NCBI GenBank assembly: GCA_023433275.1
Contig: JAEZDN010000151.1
Span: 1-5,499, forward strand
DNA length: 5,499 nt
Source: Verrucomicrobiota bacterium
GTDB lineage: Bacteria > Verrucomicrobiota > Verrucomicrobiia > Opitutales > Opitutaceae
Direction: 5' to 3'
A program made the position numbers and the translations under genes. Shown here in pieces: positions 4,472-5,499 of this stretch. Positions within the stretch are counted from its first letter, which is position 1, and every line of letters begins with the position of its first letter. The notes beneath the pieces were generated by a model, which searched no databases, had not been told where the DNA came from, and worked only from the letters and a program-made list of their open reading frames with translations.

Positions 4472-5499
4472 ATGGCCTCCTCCCGCCTCGTCCCCGCTCT
4501 CGTCACCGTCGCCCTCCTCGCCGCCGCCGGTGGCGCATATTATTACTACCAGCGCACCCGCTCCGCGGAACCGCCACCCTCCTATAACACCGCCACCATT
4601 GCCCGCGGCAATGTCCGCCAGGTCGTCACCGCCACCGGCCAGCTCGATGCCGTGCTCTCCGTCGATGTCGGGAGCCAGATCTCCGGCCTCATCATCAAGC
4701 TCCACGCCGACTTCAACACCGTCGTCAAAAAGGACCAGGTGATCGCCGAGATCGACCCCGCCACCTACGAGCAACGCCTCCGCCAGGCCCGGGCCGACCT
4801 CGCCTCGGCCAAGGCCAGCAACCGCCTCCAGCAAATCAACACCGAGCGCATCCGCGAACTCGCCAACAAATCCCTCGTCACCCAGCAGGAGGTCGACCAG
4901 GCCGAGGCCCAGCTCGCCCAATCCGACGCCCAGCTCGTCACCCGCGAGGCCGCCGTCGCCAACGCCCAGGTCGATCTCTCCCGCTGCACCATCCGCTCGC
5001 CCATCGACGGCATCGTGATCTCCAAGCAAACCGAGGAGGGCAAGACCGTCGCCGCCAGCCTCAACGCGCCCACCCTCTTCACCATCGCCAACGATCTCGC
5101 CAAAATGCAGATCACCGCCGCCGTCGCCGAGGCCGACATCGGCGCCGTGCAACAGGGCCAGGCCGTGACCTTCACCGTCGACGCCTTCCCCAACCGCAAT
5201 TTCACCGGCATCGTCACGCAGGTCCGCAACGCCCCCAAGACCGCCAGCAATGTCGTCACCTACGAGACCATCATCAGCGTCGACAACCGCGACCTCAAGC
5301 TGCGCCCCGGCATGACCGCCAACGTCTCGATCATCGTCGCCAGCCGCGACAACACGATCCGCGTCCCCAACTCCGCCCTGCGCGTCCGTCTCCCCGAATC
5401 CGTCGCCGCCAAAGTCGCCGCCGCCAACCCCGCGCCCGCCGCGTCCCCCTCCGCCCAAGCCCCCGCCACAGCCGCTTCGCCTGGCGCCAACGCGAGCGC
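4472..5499 (+). CDS. MacA/HlyD-like periplasmic adaptor (membrane fusion protein), C-terminally cut
   Basis: 342 codons are open to the right edge with no stop. The protein is a periplasmic adaptor that links an inner-membrane ABC or RND pump to an outer-membrane channel. It has an N-terminal membrane anchor at about residues 5-26 ending in YYYY, with no lipobox. The first half of the lipoyl domain is VDVGSQISGLIIKLHADF (64-81) plus VVKKDQVIAEIDP (84-96). The helical hairpin spans about 97-170, with the turn region near SLVTQQEVDQAEAQL. The second lipoyl half is CTIRSPIDGIVISK (172-185) and the beta-barrel runs from about 211 to 290, including RPGMTANVSI. The VDVGSQISG and VKKDQ pattern is closest to MacA, so an ABC permease downstream is the likely partner. 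From residue 308 an Ala/Pro-rich stretch begins, probably a flexible insert in the membrane-proximal domain. No Shine-Dalgarno precedes the ATG; the gene is divergent from the sugar transferase. Confidence 0.92.
   Translation, partial: MASSRLVPALVTVALLAAAGGAYYYYQRTRSAEPPPSYNTATIARGNVRQVVTATGQLDAVLSVDVGSQISGLIIKLHADFNTVVKKDQVIAEIDPATYEQRLRQARADLASAKASNRLQQINTERIRELANKSLVTQQEVDQAEAQLAQSDAQLVTREAAVANAQVDLSRCTIRSPIDGIVISKQTEEGKTVAASLNAPTLFTIANDLAKMQITAAVAEADIGAVQQGQAVTFTVDAFPNRNFTGIVTQVRNAPKTASNVVTYETIISVDNRDLKLRPGMTANVSIIVASRDNTIRVPNSALRVRLPESVAAKVAAANPAPAASPSAQAPATAASPGANAS

Noticed and set aside
4454..5458. A 334-codon Gly/Asp/Val-rich minus-strand frame
   Set aside because: It lies opposite the adaptor gene, which has clear lipoyl, hairpin and barrel motifs; the Gly/Asp repeats are the mirror of C-ending codons.

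Overview
This is a GC-rich window in which every stretch longer than about 140 bases is coding. It suggests a Gram-negative-type bacterium: there is a MacA-like membrane fusion protein and a GspB-like protein. My best guess is Verrucomicrobiota or a relative. The reasons are the UDPGP-family pyrophosphorylase, the free-standing S23 four-helix-bundle gene, the short ExeA-type ATPase beside exopolysaccharide genes, and the general lack of Shine-Dalgarno sequences. This placement is inference; nothing in the window is a taxonomic marker.

Layout. On the minus strand at the left edge, an FtsB/DivIC-like septum protein (601-311) overlaps by ATGA the start of a UDPGP-family nucleotide-sugar pyrophosphorylase (314-1, cut by the window edge). 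Divergently, on the plus strand, come a short ExeA/GspA-like AAA+ ATPase (717-1532) and a GspB-like inner-membrane protein (1672-2397). Next, on the minus strand, are a small S23 four-helix-bundle gene (2816-2421) and a polyprenyl-phosphate sugar transferase (4339-2921). Last, on the plus strand, is a MacA/HlyD-like periplasmic adaptor (4472 to beyond the right edge).

The main novelty is between these genes. Four short arrays, each of four 7-bp units of the form GTTAnnn (mostly GTTATTN), lie in two inverted pairs. The outer pair (2406-2436 and 2873-2903; 27 of 31 positions match as inverted repeats) brackets the S23 gene exactly, and the gene's last codons and stop lie inside one repeat. The second pair (1540-1567 and 1627-1657) brackets only about 60 bp and sits between the ATPase and gspB genes. 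It looks like a non-autonomous, MITE-like relative of the S23-bearing element. The S23 gene is also the only gene here with a clear AGGAG ribosome-binding site, and its codon use is more mixed than that of its neighbours. I propose that gene and repeats form one mobile or once-mobile unit.

Functionally, the ATPase, GspB-like protein and sugar transferase resemble parts of an exopolysaccharide or envelope-secretion locus, of the kind known beside exosortase/PEP-CTERM systems. The adaptor probably begins a separate ABC or RND efflux operon. Plus-strand genes strongly prefer C-ending codons and the minus-strand sugar transferase prefers G-ending codons, so the plus strand is C-rich throughout, as expected for one side of a replichore.
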